Shown here: positions 18,383-27,455 of the stretch, in pieces | Layout of the letters: every line of letters begins with the position of its first letter | How positions within the stretch are numbered: position 1 is the stretch's first letter | NCBI RefSeq assembly: GCF_900104305.1 | Contig: NZ_FNJC01000001.1 | Coordinates: 1,005,543-1,069,542, forward strand | DNA from: Filomicrobium insigne | GTDB lineage: Bacteria > Pseudomonadota > Alphaproteobacteria > Rhizobiales > Hyphomicrobiaceae | Direction: 5' to 3' | Length of the DNA stretch: 64,000 nt | Notes under the pieces: model-generated | The model's input: the letters and a program-made list of their open reading frames with translations, nothing else | Databases searched by the model: none | Told to the model about the DNA's origin: nothing | Translations under genes and position numbers: made by a program

Positions 18383-19795
18383 CTAGAGCCGTACAATCTT
18401 GCCGGGATTAAGGATACCTAAGGGGTCGAGCGCCTGCTTCAGGGTCCGCATGGTTGCGATCGCGGCACCGTGCTCGGCTTCCAACACGTCCATTTTGCCT
18501 TGGCCCACTCCATGTTCGCCCGTGCAGGTGCCCCCCATTGCGATCGCACGATGGGCAAGCCGGTTCGCGAAAGACTTCGCGGCCTTCAACTCAGACGAAT
18601 TGTCTGCATCGAACATCACCAGCACATGGAAGTTCCCATCACCGACGTGTCCCACAATCGGAGCCGTAAGGCCGTTCTCTGCAATGTCAGCTTCCGTCTC
18701 TGCCACACATTCCGCCAAGCGCGAGATTGGAACGCAGACGTCGGTCACGAATGAAACGCGTCCTGGCCATGCCTCCCTACAGGCCCACAAGGCTTCATGC
18801 CGGGCTTTCCAGAGACGTCGACGATCTTCTTCGCTGGAGGCGACTTCAAAGGATGTGGCTCCATGCGAACGCGCTAGGTCTTCGAACACAGCGACCTGTT
18901 CGCGCGTTGCCGCCTCCGTCCCGTGAAACTCTAGAAACAACGTTGGCGTCTCGGCCAACTCGAGCTTCGCGTGCAAGTTGATGGCCCTGATCTGCAAAGC
19001 ATCGAGCAACTCAATCCGAGCAAGACCGAGCCCGAGTTGAATGGCTTCCATGGTCGCGTTGCAGGCTCCGTCGAGCGTCGCGAAGGGGGCAACCGCCGCC
19101 CGTATGGATTCAGGCTGCCCGTACAGGCGGAGTGTGAGCTCCGTAATGACACCGAGTGTGCCCTCCGACCCCACGAGCAGATGCGTGAGGTCATATCCGG
19201 CAGACGATTTTCGCGCGCGCTGCGCTGTTTTGATGATGCTGCCGTCGGCCATCACCGCGGTCAGATTCAGAACATTCTCGCGCATCGTTCCATAGCGAAC
19301 GGCGCAGGTGCCGGAGGCGCGTGTCGCGGCCATGCCGCCAAGGGTTGCTTCTTCTGTGCCTGGATCCACCGGGAAGAAAAGTCCCGTATCGCGCAAATGC
19401 CGGTTGAGCTGTCCGCGGGTGACACCGGCCTCAACGACACAATCAAGGTCTTGGTCATAGACACTCAGAATTCGGTCCATCCGCGATAGATCCAAAGATA
19501 TGCCTCCAGCCGGGGCGTTGACATGCCCCTCGAGCGAGGTTCCCGCACCGAAAGGAATGATCGGCACGTGGTGTCGTCCTGCGAGCACCACCGCATCGCG
19601 CACATCTTCTGTACTCGTTGCGAAAACGACGGCGTCGGGCGGCTCGCTGGCGATCCACGTCAGTGTATTGGCGTGCTGACGCCGAATTCCTGTGCCGGTC
19701 TCAACATGGGGCCCAAAGCGCTGTTTCAACGCCTCAATAGCATCGGCTCGCTGATCCGGCGTGGCATAGTCTTTCTGGTGCCCTATTGCGCTCAT
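18383..19795 (-). CDS. FAD-linked oxidase (D-lactate dehydrogenase / GlcD type)
   Basis: 470-aa flavoprotein of the FAD_binding_4 plus FAD-oxidase C-terminal type. The FAD domain shows PIIPFGAGTSLEG and DPGTEEATLGGMAATRASGT; the C-terminal domain shows the conserved HVGDGNFH and TGEHGVGQGK. Such enzymes oxidise D-lactate, glycolate or other D-2-hydroxy acids and pass electrons to cytochrome c or quinone at the membrane. No partner FeS subunit (GlcF-like) is adjacent, which favours a D-lactate dehydrogenase (cytochrome) over glycolate oxidase. In a serine-cycle organism either substrate would be plausible. Start ATG at MSAIGHQKDY. Confidence 0.92.
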   Translation of the reverse strand: MSAIGHQKDYATPDQRADAIEALKQRFGPHVETGTGIRRQHANTLTWIASEPPDAVVFATSTEDVRDAVVLAGRHHVPIIPFGAGTSLEGHVNAPAGGISLDLSRMDRILSVYDQDLDCVVEAGVTRGQLNRHLRDTGLFFPVDPGTEEATLGGMAATRASGTCAVRYGTMRENVLNLTAVMADGSIIKTAQRARKSSAGYDLTHLLVGSEGTLGVITELTLRLYGQPESIRAAVAPFATLDGACNATMEAIQLGLGLARIELLDALQIRAINLHAKLELAETPTLFLEFHGTEAATREQVAVFEDLARSHGATSFEVASSEEDRRRLWKARHEALWACREAWPGRVSFVTDVCVPISRLAECVAETEADIAENGLTAPIVGHVGDGNFHVLVMFDADNSSELKAAKSFANRLAHRAIAMGGTCTGEHGVGQGKMDVLEAEHGAAIATMRTLKQALDPLGILNPGKIVRL

Positions 19796-19929
19796 AATTC
19801 GTCAGCTCACTGTTCGCCGCCGCCCATAGGGCTCAATGTGATTGGTTCGCAGCATTGCAACGAAACACATCCACGCTAAGCTTCACCTTACGATGTTTCC
19901 TCCAGAGCTTTTTCAAGATCAAGAAAACC

Positions 19930-21153
19930 ATGGGCCTTAATGTAATGCTCGCACGCATTTGTTTTTATGTCTTTGCCTTTTGCCTCGTTGCGCTTTCGCT
20001 CAATCCGCAAGCTTGGGCCGCGCGTGGAGACCGTTGGACGCAAGTTAGCGAAGTCCCGCTCGATACTTCACAATCCAGCACGCTCATCGACCTGCGTGCA
20101 TTGTCGGGCTCCTTCATGGCCTTTCGCATGCGTGTCGTCGGGGGGACGGTGAAGTTCAACGAATTGAAGCTGAACTATTCGGATGGCTCGTTCTACGCGG
20201 CCGATCAAGCGTTCGAGTTGCGCAACGGAGAAAGCACGAAGGTGCTGGATTTTTTCCGGCGCGGCCGTTTCATCAATTCCGTCAGGCTCAGCTACGCGGT
20301 CGTTCAAGGTACGGAACCAAGGGTCCAGATTCACGGGTTGCAAAGCTGGCGAGGGCGCCGGGCTCAACGTCCGGCAGGAGAGCAATACGTAAAGTCAGAC
20401 GAGGCGCCACCGCTGCCCACCAGCACGACGCAAGTTCTTCCGCAGGCAACAGGTGGGCTTCTGGTCGCCTCCAAGTACGTCACGTTCCATGGCGATCATG
20501 ACAAGATAAAAGTCGCCAAAGAGATGGGAAAATTCGGACGCGTTCGCATTCAGGTGCGTGACGAAGATGTCTATCTCAACAGCTTCAAGATTGTGTATGC
20601 GGACGGAACCGAGAACACGCACAAAATCGACCTGCATATCCCGGAAGGCCGCACAACCGACTGGGTCGATATCGACGGCGCACGTTTTATAGATCACCTT
20701 GAGCTCAGCTACCGAAAGAAGCCTGGCTTCGAGGGCCATGCCCGGATTGAGGTCATGGGCGAGCACGCCGAAGGGTGGCTTAGCGAGACGGGCGAGGGTG
20801 GTAAATTCAACGACGGATGGATTTTGCTCGGAGCACAATCGGCTGGCTTTGTTGGCTTCGATACCGATATCATTCCCGTTGGCGAACATGTCAGCGGTTT
20901 CAAAGAGATTCGTGTCGTGGTGCGTGACAGGGCCATCACCCTCAATCAGCTCCGTGTTGTTTACGGCAACGGTGACGAGGACATCATTCCGGTGCGCACA
21001 CGCATCGATGCCGGGGGCGCGTTCGGTCCAGTCGACTTGCGTCATGCTCCTCGACGTATCAAGGAGATCCAGGCGCGTTACCGATCACGGTTCATCGACC
21101 AGGCTGCACGCGGCAAGGGCGCGGCCGTCGTGGAGGTTTGGGCGCGGCGCTAG
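19930..21153 (+). CDS. secreted protein with three tandem DUF2541-like beta domains
   Basis: 407-aa protein with a signal peptide (MLARICFYVFAFCLVALSL, cleaved near AWA-ARG). The mature part is three copies of a ~110-residue beta-rich unit: (1) WTQVSEVPLDTSQSSTLIDL to VQIHGL, (2) LVASKYVTFHGDHDKIKVAK to IEVMGEH, (3) WILLGAQSAGFVGFDTDI to VEVWARR. Each carries the pattern of F-x-E/R-I/M-x-V, a central L-x-Y/V-Y-x-D/N-G and a final V-x-V/I-x-G or W. This resembles DUF2541, a periplasmic family of unknown role. Start is ATG 19930 or ATG 19945; neither has a strong ribosome site. Stand-alone gene. Confidence 0.75.
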   Translation: MGLNVMLARICFYVFAFCLVALSLNPQAWAARGDRWTQVSEVPLDTSQSSTLIDLRALSGSFMAFRMRVVGGTVKFNELKLNYSDGSFYAADQAFELRNGESTKVLDFFRRGRFINSVRLSYAVVQGTEPRVQIHGLQSWRGRRAQRPAGEQYVKSDEAPPLPTSTTQVLPQATGGLLVASKYVTFHGDHDKIKVAKEMGKFGRVRIQVRDEDVYLNSFKIVYADGTENTHKIDLHIPEGRTTDWVDIDGARFIDHLELSYRKKPGFEGHARIEVMGEHAEGWLSETGEGGKFNDGWILLGAQSAGFVGFDTDIIPVGEHVSGFKEIRVVVRDRAITLNQLRVVYGNGDEDIIPVRTRIDAGGAFGPVDLRHAPRRIKEIQARYRSRFIDQAARGKGAAVVEVWARR

Positions 21154-21265
21154 TTCGGGGGAACGAACGGCCATAGCGGCCGGTGCGCCTTGACGGGCGT
21201 AGCCGACGCACGCATTGATCGCGTTAGCGCAATTGTGCCGGCCCCTCTCATAGCTTGATCCCTAG

Positions 21266-22183
21266 ATGACAAAAGATTCCGTTCTCGATGCCTGCAAAAC
21301 CCTCTTTACCGTTCGGGACTGGTTACGTTACGGCGTAAGCGAGTTTACTCGCTCTGGTGTCGTCTTCGGTCACGGCACATCCAATGCGCTGGATGAGGCT
21401 GCTTATCTGATCCTGCATGCTCTGTCGCTGCCGATAGATCAGCTGGAACCCTGGCTCGATACGCGTTTGACGATGCGCGAGCGCGAAATGATCGCGGACC
21501 TGTTTGAACAACGCATCACAACGCGAAAGCCTGCCGCATATCTCACCGGCGAAGCATGGCTCGGTCCTTACCGATTTACTATCGATGAACGCGTTATTGT
21601 CCCCCGATCCTATATCGGAGAACTTTTGATCAATGGGCTTGAGGCATCCGTGCCGCAGCTCGAAGAAGTCCGGAGCGTTCTGGATCTATGCACAGGCTCG
21701 GGCTGTTTAGCGATCGTCGCAGCGTTGGAATTTGAAGACGCTTACGTAGACGCGGTTGATATCTCTGCTGACGCTTTGGCTGTGGCTGCCAGGAACGTCA
21801 CGGACTATGGCTTGGCCGACCGTGTTCGCCTTGTTGAGTCCGATGTCTTCAGTGCCCTGGAGGGGCAGCGCTATGACCTGATCATCGCGAATCCGCCCTA
21901 TGTTACCGATGGCGCCGTCGCTGACTTTCCACCGGAATATCAAGCTGAGCCTGTGCTGGCGCATGCCGGAGGCACTGACGGTCTCAACACCGTACGCCGG
22001 ATCATGGAGAATGCCGCCGACCATCTCGAGCCGGATGGTCTTATGATCGTCGAGATCGGGACCGGTCGCGACACCTTTGAAACGATCTACCCTGATCTGG
22101 CGTTAGATTGGCTAGACACGGAAGCCAGCGAGGGCGAAGTTTTTGCAGTACAGGCCTCGCAACTGATGGACCTATCGCGATGA
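21266..22183 (+). CDS. prmB: 50S ribosomal protein L3 N5-glutamine methyltransferase PrmB
   Basis: 305-aa SAM-dependent methyltransferase that modifies a glutamine of ribosomal protein L3 during large-subunit assembly. It shares the NPPY catalytic motif (IIANPPYVTDGAV) and the SAM motif VLDLCTGSGCLAIVAA with PrmC, but has the PrmB-type N-terminus (LDEAAYLILHALSLPIDQLEPWLDTRLT, quoted here up to ILHALSLPIDQLE) and the PRSYIGELL motif that replaces PRPDTEVL of PrmC. Start ATG at MTKDSVLDAC. It converges on ppc. Confidence 0.94.
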   Translation: MTKDSVLDACKTLFTVRDWLRYGVSEFTRSGVVFGHGTSNALDEAAYLILHALSLPIDQLEPWLDTRLTMREREMIADLFEQRITTRKPAAYLTGEAWLGPYRFTIDERVIVPRSYIGELLINGLEASVPQLEEVRSVLDLCTGSGCLAIVAALEFEDAYVDAVDISADALAVAARNVTDYGLADRVRLVESDVFSALEGQRYDLIIANPPYVTDGAVADFPPEYQAEPVLAHAGGTDGLNTVRRIMENAADHLEPDGLMIVEIGTGRDTFETIYPDLALDWLDTEASEGEVFAVQASQLMDLSR

Positions 22184-22379
22184 GCATGTCCGAGACACCC
22201 GCCCCTCCGACCCGGCCCTTTCGGCAAGCCATGGAACTCGCGCGCCGCCGTCGTTTCTGCTGTTGTTGTGTTTGTCTACGGCCGGAGGAGGCGCAACGCG
22301 CCCGACGCGTTTTTCGTCTCGTGCGGCGCGTGTCGCGCTAGATCTGCGCGACACAACGCAGGCACAAGCCCTCTCGAGC

Positions 22380-25247
22380 TTAGCCGAACGCACCGAAGTG
22401 GTGGGAGATGCCGGTGCCGATTTCCCGCACGACCTCGTACGCCTCTTCCATTGGCGCTAGAATTTCTTTTTCCAGTCGTGCGTAGTCATCGACGCCGTGT
22501 GGGCGATACGTCGCCCTTTCCGCATAGTCGGCTCCATTAGCAGCTTCGGCAGCTGCATAGGGAAATGCCTGGCGCATGAAGTCCAACACTTCGGGAATAT
22601 CAAGCGCCAACGCCATATTGACGATCCGCTCATGAGACATCTCGTTACGCGCAGCAAAGCGCGGCAACTGCGCCGCCAGGATGAAGATGCGCATAATGAT
22701 CGCCAAACGCACGGCCTGCAGCAGATCCAGTTCGAGGCGCCGGTCGTCGGGCACCTTACCCGCCTCCAGGCCCAGCTCTTCAAGGATAGCGTGCAGATCG
22801 ATCGCATCGATTCGCATGTGATGGATCAGGCGATTAATCTCGGATGCGCGCGGGTCCGACAGCAACGTCGTCGAGAGCACACGGAAGGCTGTGTCCAAAT
22901 GCTGCTCGCGTCCCCAAGACGCCCGCGACGCCCAGAAGCCCGCATCAAATATGTAAGCATTCGCGCCCATGGCATTGAGACTCGATAATTGCTTACCCCG
23001 CGCCACCATTTCGAACAGCGTCGTCAGCCGCGGCGAACGCTTGGCAAGCGCGATGAAACGGTCGCGATCGAGATCGGTTGCGGCACCGAGGCCGGCAACG
23101 ACGTTCGCCAAGTATCCGAATTGCTGAAGAATCGCGTTGTTTGGGATCGCGCGCATTCGCGAAGGGTCGCCACGATCGACCGGCGTGCCGACATCGCTTT
23201 GCCGCTTAACGGCACGAGAGCCGGTCTTGAAAAGCAGGTTGGGGCCAAAGGCGCCTAACAACGCGCGATAGCCTGGATGTGCAAACAAATCCTGCTGATA
23301 AGCGCGCAGCCTCAAGAAGAAATCCAGAGACTGGTTCTCGTCGGCATAGAACGGATCGGGTTGGCTTTCGACCTCGAAAGCGTCTGAGATGATTGTTGCG
23401 ACGGCCTTGCGTGTGAGCTCCCGGTTCGCGAAGAACATGAAGCCGTCACCGCCTTGGAAGCTGGTTTCATGTTTGAGAGAAACACCGCGTTTGGCGAAAC
23501 GGCGTCGTGCCTCATGAGGCAACACGTACCGCAGACGGCGGTGCAGATCACCGGGATGCGCCCCACGGCCCATCGACTCGCCATGCGTGGAGAAGATGAG
23601 CAGTTCGACGTCTTCGAGGTCGGCTGCCTGCATTAACTCGGCGAGAGAGTGATGCAATCGCTCGATCGCTAGCGTCGCAGCGACCTGACCTATGAAGCGC
23701 CCTGCGTCCGAGAAACCGGTTTGAATGGCCATACGTCCGCGGAGTTTGATGTATTCGCGGTAGCCCGGCTCGTCGAGAAGGCGAGCCATCAAGCGGGGAC
23801 CACGCTCAAGGCCAGACGGGGTCTCGAACAACGGCGAGATGTCTACGATGTCTGAAACGCCAAAGAGCTTGGCAAAAAATACCGCGATGAGAACCGTGGC
23901 GGGGCTTTCACATTCGGCAATCAGGAAGCGGATCGGCGTTTCTTTGTCGACGTACTTCTTGATTTGAGCGATTAGCGCAAATTGCCGGATCGCCGTGGCT
24001 GTTTCCAGTTCCAGCGTGCCGAAGTTGACCGTCTCTTCCTTGGCGGACGCGATCATTTCAGCGAGCCGCGAAAGAGCCTGACGTTCAGTAAGGTCGCGTG
24101 TCCACGGCTCATGGACGTAGGCGCGCAAGGCGTTTGTGAGCTGCGCGGCATTGATGCGCACATGGATGTGCGACATGCCAAGGCCGGTCGTTTCAATGAG
24201 GCCACGCAGCGCGGCCAGCGCGCGTTTGTGCTGGGCCGGCTCCACGACACGGATCAGTTGGTCGAGAAGTTCGGTGAGCGGCTCGACTGACGTCAGGTTG
24301 TAGCCGGCATCCACCGTGATCTGGTTGGCCGCCTTGGCGAGGTTCTTACCGCCTGGACCGACCTCATCCATCGCTTTTTTCTGATCGATGACAGCAGCTA
24401 TGGCGAGATCAAGCTTGCCAGTCATCTGGCGTTCAAGGCGCTGGACTTCTGGTGACTCATCCAACCGGTGACGCAGCGTCAGAAAACGTTCGCGGATATC
24501 GTTGAGTGCGTCCAATTTCTCGTCAAGCTTGAGCTTGAACGAGTTGAGCCAGGAAATGTCCGTGCGGCCGTCGAGGTCATAGCCGACCCATGAGGCGATC
24601 GTCGCCAACTGTGGCCGCATAGCGTAGGCGTCGTCACCGAATTTGGTTTGCGCGACGCGCACAAAATCGTTGAGAAGGCCTTCGAGAGAGTCACGCAAAT
24701 TACGAATGGCCAACTGATCAAGGCGATGCTCGTACGCTAGATCAATCGTATCATCAGGACGATGCGGTAGCCCGATCGAAACATCTGGAACCTTGTTATC
24801 GGAGACGGCCAAATCGACCATGCGCTCGGAAAGCGCTTCTGAAACACCGAAGGTGGGGTGAGCCGTTAGCACGATCCCAGAACGGGCGCGTGACCAATGG
24901 GTGCGAAAGGCTTCCAGATCCGGACCGTCTGGTCCGTTGACGATGCTTTTCTCGACAAGTTCCGTGAAATCACGCTGCGTCGATGCAGAGTCTACAAAAC
25001 CGATCCGCTCGCGCAATTGAGCAGCCCGATTAACGCATGCCCGGTCCATTAAGCGACCGGCCAGTGCTCGCAGATGTTCGAAGCTGATCTCTCCGCTTTC
25101 CAATTGGCGAGACAGGTCGAAGGCAACCGCAACGATTGGGTTTAGCCACGGGGCATCAGGAATTTCTGCGCGGAGTGCGCGTAGGCGATCGCGCAACACG
25201 AATTCATTGATCGGTTGCTCCGCCGAATTCCTAGAGCCCTGTAGCAT
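22380..25247 (-). CDS. ppc: phosphoenolpyruvate carboxylase (methylotroph type)
   Basis: Carboxylates PEP to oxaloacetate with bicarbonate, feeding the serine cycle. 955 aa from the ATG at 25247, which has GGGAGGA just upstream; a longer frame to 25343 lacks such a site. The early catalytic histidine region is present (IVLTAHPTFGVSEALSER), but two loops differ from the usual enzyme: GFSDAGRFIG stands where most have GYSDSxKDxG, and STHGESMGRGAHP where most have FHGRGGxxGRGG. This divergent form is the kind known from serine-cycle methylotrophs, whose PEP carboxylase does not need acetyl-CoA. Last gene of the mcl-mtkA-mtkB-ppc unit, 58 bases after mtkB. Confidence 0.95.
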   Translation of the reverse strand: MLQGSRNSAEQPINEFVLRDRLRALRAEIPDAPWLNPIVAVAFDLSRQLESGEISFEHLRALAGRLMDRACVNRAAQLRERIGFVDSASTQRDFTELVEKSIVNGPDGPDLEAFRTHWSRARSGIVLTAHPTFGVSEALSERMVDLAVSDNKVPDVSIGLPHRPDDTIDLAYEHRLDQLAIRNLRDSLEGLLNDFVRVAQTKFGDDAYAMRPQLATIASWVGYDLDGRTDISWLNSFKLKLDEKLDALNDIRERFLTLRHRLDESPEVQRLERQMTGKLDLAIAAVIDQKKAMDEVGPGGKNLAKAANQITVDAGYNLTSVEPLTELLDQLIRVVEPAQHKRALAALRGLIETTGLGMSHIHVRINAAQLTNALRAYVHEPWTRDLTERQALSRLAEMIASAKEETVNFGTLELETATAIRQFALIAQIKKYVDKETPIRFLIAECESPATVLIAVFFAKLFGVSDIVDISPLFETPSGLERGPRLMARLLDEPGYREYIKLRGRMAIQTGFSDAGRFIGQVAATLAIERLHHSLAELMQAADLEDVELLIFSTHGESMGRGAHPGDLHRRLRYVLPHEARRRFAKRGVSLKHETSFQGGDGFMFFANRELTRKAVATIISDAFEVESQPDPFYADENQSLDFFLRLRAYQQDLFAHPGYRALLGAFGPNLLFKTGSRAVKRQSDVGTPVDRGDPSRMRAIPNNAILQQFGYLANVVAGLGAATDLDRDRFIALAKRSPRLTTLFEMVARGKQLSSLNAMGANAYIFDAGFWASRASWGREQHLDTAFRVLSTTLLSDPRASEINRLIHHMRIDAIDLHAILEELGLEAGKVPDDRRLELDLLQAVRLAIIMRIFILAAQLPRFAARNEMSHERIVNMALALDIPEVLDFMRQAFPYAAAEAANGADYAERATYRPHGVDDYARLEKEILAPMEEAYEVVREIGTGISHHFGAFG

Positions 25248-25305
25248 ATTTATCCTCCCGTTCCGATTGCCTTCTCCTAGACCCATCGGGGACCTTTTTC
25301 GAGGC

Positions 25306-26205
25306 TTAAGCCACCTTCTTAATGCGGGAAAGGACTTCAGCAACTGTCGTGCCCATATCGCCTGGAGTTTGCGCGATGGTTACACCACATTCTTTCAAGA
25401 TTGCCACCTTCTCCTCGGCGGCTTCACCGTAAGAGGTCACGATCGCGCCAGCGTGGCCCATCGTCCGGCCTTTTGGTGCCGAAAGACCTGCAATATACGC
25501 AATCACAGGCTTCTTCATGTGATCGCGGGCAAATGCGCCGGCTTCCGCTTCCTGCGGACCGCCGATTTCACCGATCATCAGGACGGCGTCCGTTTCCGGG
25601 TCCTTCTCGAACTCTTCCAGAATGTCCTTAAACGACGAGCCGTTGATTGGATCACCACCGATCCCGACTGCGGTCGAGACGCCGATATCCAACGCCTTCA
25701 GCTGCGAGGCCGCTTCGTAACCCAACGTACCGGAGCGACCGATAATGCCTACGCGGCCCTGCATGTAGATGCGGCCCGGCATAATGCCCAGCATCGCACG
25801 GCCCGGCGAGATGGTGCCAGCGCAGTTAGGGCCTGTCAGACGCATACGGTTTTCTTTTTTGTAGCGGCGCATGTAGCGCTTCACGCGGATCATGTCCTGG
25901 GCCGGAATGCCGTCTGTGATGCAGGTGCAGTATTTGATGCCTGCATCAGCAGCTTCCATGATGGCGTCAGCCGCAAAGGGCGGTGGCACGAAGACGATCG
26001 AAGCTTCGGCACCCGTTTCTTCGACTGCACCTTTGACGGTGTTGAAGACCGGACGGCCGAGGTGGGTTGTTCCACCCTTACCTGGAGTCACACCACCCAC
26101 AACATTGGTGCCGTAGTCGATCATTTCCTGTGCGTGGAAGGTGCCGATGCGTCCGGTGAAGCCCTGGATGAGGATCGGCGTATTCTCGTTGATGAAGATT
26201 GCCAT
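25306..26205 (-). CDS. mtkB: malate-CoA ligase subunit beta (MtkB; succinyl-CoA synthetase alpha family)
   Basis: Forms malyl-CoA from malate, CoA and ATP together with MtkA. 299 aa, homologous to SucD (CoA-binding Rossmann domain, then ligase domain). QGFTGRIGTFHAQEMIDYGT is the CoA-binding start, and GHAGAIVTSYGEAAEEK contains the histidine that is phosphorylated in this family. MtkB and SucD are hard to separate by motif alone; placement directly between mtkA and ppc, downstream of malyl-CoA lyase, makes the malate enzyme the better call. Only 16 bases separate it from mtkA. Confidence 0.93.
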   Translation of the reverse strand: MAIFINENTPILIQGFTGRIGTFHAQEMIDYGTNVVGGVTPGKGGTTHLGRPVFNTVKGAVEETGAEASIVFVPPPFAADAIMEAADAGIKYCTCITDGIPAQDMIRVKRYMRRYKKENRMRLTGPNCAGTISPGRAMLGIMPGRIYMQGRVGIIGRSGTLGYEAASQLKALDIGVSTAVGIGGDPINGSSFKDILEEFEKDPETDAVLMIGEIGGPQEAEAGAFARDHMKKPVIAYIAGLSAPKGRTMGHAGAIVTSYGEAAEEKVAILKECGVTIAQTPGDMGTTVAEVLSRIKKVA

Positions 26206-26221
26206 GTTCTATCTCCTCGTC

Positions 26222-27400
26222 TCACGCTGCTGCGGAAGACTGCCGTGCGGCAGCCACGGCCTTTTCGGCAGCGTCGCGCAGGCTGTCGGCATTGATCACG
26301 GAAAGCCCGCTTTCAGAAATGATCTTGCGCCCCTCTTCGACGTTCGTTCCAGCTAGGCGAACGACGACGGGCAACTTGATATCGAGCTCAGTGATGGCAT
26401 CGACTACACCCTTCGCAACCCAGTCGCAGCGATTGATGCCTGCGAACACGTTGACGAGCAGCGCCTTGACGTTCGAGTCCTTCAGAACCGCGCGGAACGA
26501 TTTCTGGACGCGCTCGGGACTGGCGCCACCGCCGATGTCGAGGAAGTTGGCAGGTTCACCGCCGGCAAGCTTGATCATGTCGAGCGTTGCCATGGCGAGA
26601 CCCGCGCCGTTCACGACACAACCGATATCACCGTCGAGGCCGACGTAAGACAGGCCGCGGTCGGATGCGTAAGTTTCTCGTGGATCTTCCTGGCTCTTGT
26701 CGCGCAGCTCGGAGATCTGTGGGCGGCGGAACAGAGCGTTTGCGTCAAACGACATCTTCGCATCTAGAGCGATGAGAGAGCGTTCACCCGTCACAACGAG
26801 GGGGTTAATCTCAAGAAGGGTCGCGTCGAGATCACGGAAGGCGCGGTAGCAGCCGAGAATCGTGCGTTCGAATTTATTTACGAGATCGGGCTCGATACCG
26901 AGGCCAAAGGTCAGCTCGCGTGCCTGAAAGCCCTGCATGCCGACGGCAGGGTCGACAACGACGCGCAGAATAGAGTCAGGCTGCTTTTCGCTAATCTCTT
27001 CAATGTCCATGCCGCCGGACGAAGAAGCGACGACAACGATGCGCTCCTGGCCGCGATCCATGATAAAACTCAAATAGTATTCTTTGGCGATGTTCGTGCC
27101 TTCTTCAATATAGAGGCGCGAGACAAGCTTGCCTTGGGGGCCGGTCTGGTTCGTTACCAATCGCTTGCCGAGCAGGGAATCGGCGGCTTCCCAAATTTCG
27201 TCGTCCGTCCGGCAGATTTTGATGCCGCCGGCCTTGCCACGGGCACCGGAATGGATCTGAGCCTTAACGACCCAAACCGAGCCACCGATTTCGTTAGCGC
27301 GGTAGGTTGCCTGCTCAGGCGAATAAGCCAACCCACCGCGCGCGATGGGAACGCCAAACTTCGCCAGAAGTTCTTTGGCCTGATATTCGTGAATGTCCAT
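26222..27400 (-). CDS. mtkA: malate-CoA ligase subunit alpha (MtkA; succinyl-CoA synthetase beta family)
   Basis: ATP-grasp subunit of malate-CoA ligase. 392 aa from the ATG at 27400, preceded by GGGAGG, beginning [20 protein letters not shown]. The ATP-grasp domain fills the first ~240 residues ([15 protein letters not shown]; the metal-binding LLEINPLVV), followed by the ligase domain ([33 protein letters not shown]). Length and sequence suit MtkA, and the cluster context separates it from SucC. A stable intercistronic hairpin (27416-27444) lies between mcl and this gene. Confidence 0.94.
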   Translation of the reverse strand: MDIHEYQAKELLAKFGVPIARGGLAYSPEQATYRANEIGGSVWVVKAQIHSGARGKAGGIKICRTDDEIWEAADSLLGKRLVTNQTGPQGKLVSRLYIEEGTNIAKEYYLSFIMDRGQERIVVVASSSGGMDIEEISEKQPDSILRVVVDPAVGMQGFQARELTFGLGIEPDLVNKFERTILGCYRAFRDLDATLLEINPLVVTGERSLIALDAKMSFDANALFRRPQISELRDKSQEDPRETYASDRGLSYVGLDGDIGCVVNGAGLAMATLDMIKLAGGEPANFLDIGGGASPERVQKSFRAVLKDSNVKALLVNVFAGINRCDWVAKGVVDAITELDIKLPVVVRLAGTNVEEGRKIISESGLSVINADSLRDAAEKAVAAARQSSAAA

Positions 27401-27415
27401 GTATTCCTCCCTTTC

Positions 27416-27444
27416 GGGGCGCCCGGGAGTGCCCGGTACGCCCC
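27416..27444 (-). other. intercistronic hairpin mcl-mtkA
   Basis: GGGGCG (27416-27421) pairs with CGCCCC (27439-27444), and CCGGG (27423-27427) with CCCGG (27432-27436), around a four-base loop. It lies between the mcl stop and the mtkA ribosome site. Such a GC hairpin without a T run is more likely to stabilise or process mRNA than to stop transcription. Confidence 0.5.
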
Positions 27445-27455
27445 ATCGCAAAAGA

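Noticed and set aside
18172-18396. Minus-strand frame between the dioxygenase pseudogene and the FAD oxidase
   Set aside because: No ribosome site, no recognisable motif, and it overlaps the oxidase 3' end.
22180-22341. Short Arg- and Cys-rich frame overlapping the prmB stop as ATGA
   Set aside because: Composition (RRRRFCCCCVC, RARRVFRLVRR) is not protein-like and no ribosome site precedes it; the overlap alone is weak evidence.
25207-26295. Plus-strand frame over mtkB
   Set aside because: Antisense shadow of mtkB; the GC-rich third-position pattern produces long open frames on the other strand.
25306-27400. Reading the two genes as sucC/sucD of the TCA cycle
   Set aside because: They are flanked by malyl-CoA lyase and a methylotroph-type PEP carboxylase, and lack the nearby sucA, sucB and mdh expected of a TCA operon.
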